Source: Subdoligranulum variabile
GTDB lineage: Bacteria > Bacillota > Clostridia > Oscillospirales > Ruminococcaceae
DNA length: 5,539 nucleotides
Direction of reading: 5' to 3'
Assembly (NCBI GenBank): GCA_003343905.1
Contig: QAKI01000014.1
Location: forward strand, 1 to 5,539
Positions 2,799 to 5,539 of the stretch are shown piece after piece (the first letter of the stretch is position 1; every line of letters begins with the position of its first letter). Under the pieces are notes generated by a model that ran no database searches, was not told the DNA's origin, and saw nothing but the letters and a program-made list of their open reading frames with translations. The position numbers and the translations under genes are program-made.

Positions 2799-5539
2799 AT
2801 GAAGAGAAAAGGGAATCTTGGCGGCATTTTTGCCATGGCGCTGATTCTTGTGCTGACATTAGTCCTTAGTGTGGGCAGCGTGTCGGCGGCGGAGCCGACC
2901 ATCGTTGACTCCGGAAACTGCGGCAAAGATGGAAGCAACGTCACCTGGACGCTGGACAGCGTGGGCCTGCTGACTATCTCCGGTACGGGAGAGATGGCGG
3001 ACTATGAATCCAAAACCGATTCTGCCAGCGGAGAGGAAATTACCACTGCCCCGTGGGGAAACCAGGCAAAGACGGCTGTGACCGGGGACGGCGTGACCGG
3101 CATTGGGGCCGCGGCATTCTACGGCTGTTCGGGTTTGACCAGCGTGACCATGGGCAGCAATGTTACTAGCATTGGGGAAAGTGCGTTTCGCGGCTGCACG
3201 GGCCTGACCGCCATAGAGATCCCAGCGGGCGTGACCACTTTGGGCAACAGCGCATTTTTCGGGTGCGATAACCTGAAGGAGGTCCGCTACAACGCCAGGG
3301 CGGCAGCGAATCTGACTGGCTTGAGCGGTGCATTCCGCAGTGCCGGAGCCTCCGTGGGCGGGGTGAAGGTGATATTCGGCGAAAGCGTGGAGAAGATCCC
3401 CGGCAACATATTCTCCAAATGCGAAAGCCTAACCAGCGTGACCATCGGCAGTAATGTGACCAGCATTGGGGACAATGCATTTTTGGGCTGCACGGGCCTG
3501 GTGGAGATTAACTATAACGCCAGGGCGGCAGAGTGCACGGAGGATTCGTTCGGCTCCGGCGATGGGCTGAAGGTGACGTTCGGAGACAGCGTGGAGCGCA
3601 TTCCCGACTGCATTTTCCAGGATTGCCCGGGCTTGACCAGTGTGACCATCGGCAGCAGCGCGACTACCATCGGGCATTATGCGTTCAACCGCTGCACGGG
3701 CCTGACCAGCATCAAGATCCCGGAGAGCATGACCAACATCGGGTATATGGCTTTTTCGGGCTGCACGGGCCTGGCTGACGTATATTACGGCGGCAGCGAG
3801 AGACAGTGGAATGCCATTACGATTGACGACGGCAATGACAGACTCCTGCAGGCGAACAGACATTGCGAAGGCAAAGAGACCCTGGTATCCCCCACCGCGA
3901 AGCCCAGCTATGTGGGCGCCAGCGGCAAGCCCTATATCTATTGGAGCGCTGTGGACGGAGCCAACCGTTACGAGGTGTACCGCAGCGGCAGCAAGGACGG
4001 CACTTATTCTTTCCTGGACTCCACCGCAAATCTGAACTACACGGACAGCAAGGCTAACGTCGGTACCACCTATTACTACAAGGTGAAGGCTTTGGCTGCC
4101 GATGGCACCGACTCCTCCCTCAGCGCCGCAGTGGCCATCACCTGCCGCTGTGCAAGACCGGTGGTGAAGACAGATTACTGGGCATCTACCGGCAAGCCCT
4201 ATATCTATTGGAGTGCTGTGGCCGGAGCCAGCCAATATGAGGTGTACCGCAGCGGCAGCAAGGATGGCACCTATACCCTCCTGGGTACCACCACGGCCAC
4301 AAATTATACCGACAGCAAGGCCAACGCCGGCTATACCTACTACTACAAGGTAAAGGCCATCAGCGAGGTGAAGAGTGCTGCCGACTCCTCCCTCAGCGCC
4401 GCGGTGGCGGTGACTTGCCGCTGCGCAAGACCTGTGGTGACACCGGACTATCTGACCTCCACCGGCAAGCCCTATATCAAGTGGGCCGCCGTGGCCGGAG
4501 CCAGCCAGTATGAGGTGTACCGCAGCGGCAGCAAGGACGGCACCTATACCCTCCTGGGCACCACCACGGCTGCCAACTATACCGACAGCAAAGCCAACGC
4601 CGGATACACCTATTACTACAAGGTGAAGGCCATCAGCAAGGTGAAGAGTACTGCCAACTCATCCCTCAGCGCCACCGTCGCTGCTACTTGCCATTGTGCA
4701 AGACCTGTTGTGAAACCAGATTATCTGATCTCCACCGGTAAGCCTTACATCAAGTGGACGGCAGTGTCCGGGGCCAGCCAGTATGAGGTGTATCGCAGCG
4801 GCAGCAAGGACGGCACCTATACCCTCCTGGGCACCACCACGGCTGCCAACTATACCGACAGCAAGGCCAATGCCGGCTACACCTATTACTACAAGGTGAA
4901 GGCCATCAGCAAGGTGAGGAGTACTGCCAACTCCTCCCTCAGCGCCACCGTCGCTGCTACTTGCCATTGCGCAAGACCTGTGGTGAAACCGGATTATCTG
5001 ATCTCCACCGGCAAGCCCTACATCAAGTGGACGGCAGTGGCCGGAGCCAGCCAGTATGAGGTGTATCGCAGCGGCAGCAAGGACGGCACCTATACCCTCC
5101 TGGGCACCACCACGGCTGCCAACTATACCGACAGCAAGGCCAATGCCGGCTACACCTATTACTACAAGGTGAAGGCCATCAGCAAGGTGAGGAGTACTGC
5201 CAACTCCTCCCTCAGCGCCACCGTCGCTGCTACTTGCCATTGCGCAAGACCTGTGGTGAAACCGGATTATCTGATCTCCACCGGCAAGCCCTACATCAAG
5301 TGGACGGCAGTGGCCGGAGCCAGCCAGTATGAGGTGTATCGCAGCGGCAGCAAGGACGGCACCTATACCCTCCTGGGCACCACCACGGCCACTAATTATA
5401 CTGATAACAAGGCCAACGCTGGCTATACCTATTACTACAAGGTCAAGGCTGTTAGCAAGGTGAGCAGCGGCGCCAATTCCTATTACAGCGTGGTCATTGG
5501 GGCTACCTGCCATTGTGCAAGACCCAGCGTGAAGATCAC
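2799..5539 (+). CDS. Secreted BspA-like LRR protein with tandem FN3-like repeats (3' end outside window)
   Basis: The reading frame is open from the ATG at 2799 to the window end, giving at least 913 residues. Residues 1-30 are a signal peptide with a long hydrophobic core (FAMALILVLTLVLSVGSVSA). Residues 35-85 match the N-terminal segment usual in BspA-type proteins (SGNCG...WTLD...GLLTISGTGEM...APWG). From about residue 96 to 345 there are some eight LRR_5-type repeats of the form IGxxAFxGCxGLTSVTI, most of 23 residues, two of them expanded. The block ends with DVYYGGSERQWNAI, also typical of BspA-like proteins. From residue 356 the protein is FN3-like repeats: one divergent 93-residue unit, five exact 91-residue units, and the start of another, each linked by a CRC/CHC-ARP motif. 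BspA-type LRR regions are known as adhesion or protein-binding modules, so a surface adhesin is the likeliest role, though the partner is unknown. It has its own strong promoter, and any cell-wall anchor would lie beyond the window. Confidence 0.9.
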   Translation, partial: MKRKGNLGGIFAMALILVLTLVLSVGSVSAAEPTIVDSGNCGKDGSNVTWTLDSVGLLTISGTGEMADYESKTDSASGEEITTAPWGNQAKTAVTGDGVTGIGAAAFYGCSGLTSVTMGSNVTSIGESAFRGCTGLTAIEIPAGVTTLGNSAFFGCDNLKEVRYNARAAANLTGLSGAFRSAGASVGGVKVIFGESVEKIPGNIFSKCESLTSVTIGSNVTSIGDNAFLGCTGLVEINYNARAAECTEDSFGSGDGLKVTFGDSVERIPDCIFQDCPGLTSVTIGSSATTIGHYAFNRCTGLTSIKIPESMTNIGYMAFSGCTGLADVYYGGSERQWNAITIDDGNDRLLQANRHCEGKETLVSPTAKPSYVGASGKPYIYWSAVDGANRYEVYRSGSKDGTYSFLDSTANLNYTDSKANVGTTYYYKVKALAADGTDSSLSAAVAITCRCARPVVKTDYWASTGKPYIYWSAVAGASQYEVYRSGSKDGTYTLLGTTTATNYTDSKANAGYTYYYKVKAISEVKSAADSSLSAAVAVTCRCARPVVTPDYLTSTGKPYIKWAAVAGASQYEVYRSGSKDGTYTLLGTTTAANYTDSKANAGYTYYYKVKAISKVKSTANSSLSATVAATCHCARPVVKPDYLISTGKPYIKWTAVSGASQYEVYRSGSKDGTYTLLGTTTAANYTDSKANAGYTYYYKVKAISKVRSTANSSLSATVAATCHCARPVVKPDYLISTGKPYIKWTAVAGASQYEVYRSGSKDGTYTLLGTTTAANYTDSKANAGYTYYYKVKAISKVRSTANSSLSATVAATCHCARPVVKPDYLISTGKPYIKWTAVAGASQYEVYRSGSKDGTYTLLGTTTATNYTDNKANAGYTYYYKVKAVSKVSSGANSYYSVVIGATCHCARPSVKI
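3102..3863 (+). repeat. LRR_5 (BspA-like) repeat block
   Basis: About eight units are readable, each opening with IG/IP/LG and carrying an AF..C..L core, for example IGESAFRGCTGLTAIEIPAG. Two units are expanded: one carries NARAAANLTGLSGAF and more, the other NARAAECTEDSFGSGDG, and both return to the frame with a VxFGxSVExIP segment. These two share a common ancestor. The DNA is diverged, unlike the FN3 block downstream, so this part looks older. Confidence 0.85.
3864..5539 (+). repeat. Tandem FN3-like repeat array with 273-base period
   Basis: Unit starts, taken at the first Cys codon of each linker, are 3864, 4143, 4416, 4689, 4962, 5235 and 5508. The first interval is 279 bases and every later one is exactly 273 (91 codons). 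Similarity rises toward the 3' end: unit 1 is divergent, while 4773-4961 equals 5046-5234 and 4962-5116 equals 5235-5389 base for base. Linkers read CRC in units 2-3 and CHC in units 4-7. The array is cut at the window end. Confidence 0.95.

Noticed and set aside
2781..2801. ATG at 2791 as an alternative start for the LRR gene
   Set aside because: It is too close to the Shine-Dalgarno sequence and reaches a stop after three codons.
3429..4235. Minus-strand open frame of 268 codons across the LRR and first FN3 units
   Set aside because: It is antisense to the LRR/FN3 gene, which has a perfect promoter, ribosome binding site and signal peptide. Composition is that of an out-of-frame reading of GC-rich codons.
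4659..5513. Long minus-strand open frame of 284 codons across the FN3 array
   Set aside because: It is antisense to clear repeats. Its length follows from the 273-base period being a multiple of three, so one stop-free unit is repeated. It has no signal or recognisable domain; the repeated Gly/Ala/Ile-rich text is a shadow.
3864..5539. CRISPR array or satellite-type non-coding repeat
   Set aside because: The repeats are 273 bases long, directly adjacent, keep one open frame and encode FN3-like domains; there are no spacers.

Overview
The window looks like chromosomal DNA from a low-oxygen Firmicute, most likely a gut Clostridia of the Oscillospiraceae type (Flavonifractor, Oscillibacter and similar). 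The evidence is a GGGtGRT-family protein, Gram-positive signal peptides, strong AGGAGG ribosome binding sites, sigma-A promoters, BspA-type leucine-rich repeats, and fibronectin-III-like repeats joined by Cys-x-Cys-Ala-Arg-Pro linkers. The genus is an inference; no rRNA or housekeeping marker is present.

Layout. Bases 1-348 are the 3' end of a GGGtGRT-family gene of unknown function, closed by a strong intrinsic terminator (383-419). A gene-free stretch of about 500 bases follows. It holds three 11-base direct repeats, a 12-bp bulged hairpin, a run of 14 T, a good sigma-A promoter (695-723) and a foldable 5' leader (737-828). Next is a complete gene (855-2537) for a secreted CHAP-domain cell-wall hydrolase of 560 residues with three C-terminal FN3-like repeats. 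After its probable terminator (2594-2630) an exact-consensus sigma-A promoter (2682-2710) drives a second, larger secreted protein (2799 to beyond 5539, at least 913 residues). This one has a BspA-like LRR region and at least six FN3-like repeats, and it is cut by the window end.

The main biological point is that two otherwise unrelated exported proteins, a peptidoglycan hydrolase and an LRR protein, share the same FN3-like cassette with a 91-residue (273-bp) period. The sharing extends to the DNA: 152 bases are identical between the two genes. Repeat 6 of the second gene is a chimera, with its first half identical to the preceding repeat and its second half identical to the hydrolase gene, which points to recent recombination or gene conversion. 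Each gene has its own promoter, so they are neighbouring transcription units rather than a clear operon. A shared surface-attachment or spacer role for the cassettes is plausible but inferred. I see no transposase, CRISPR array, tRNA or rRNA.
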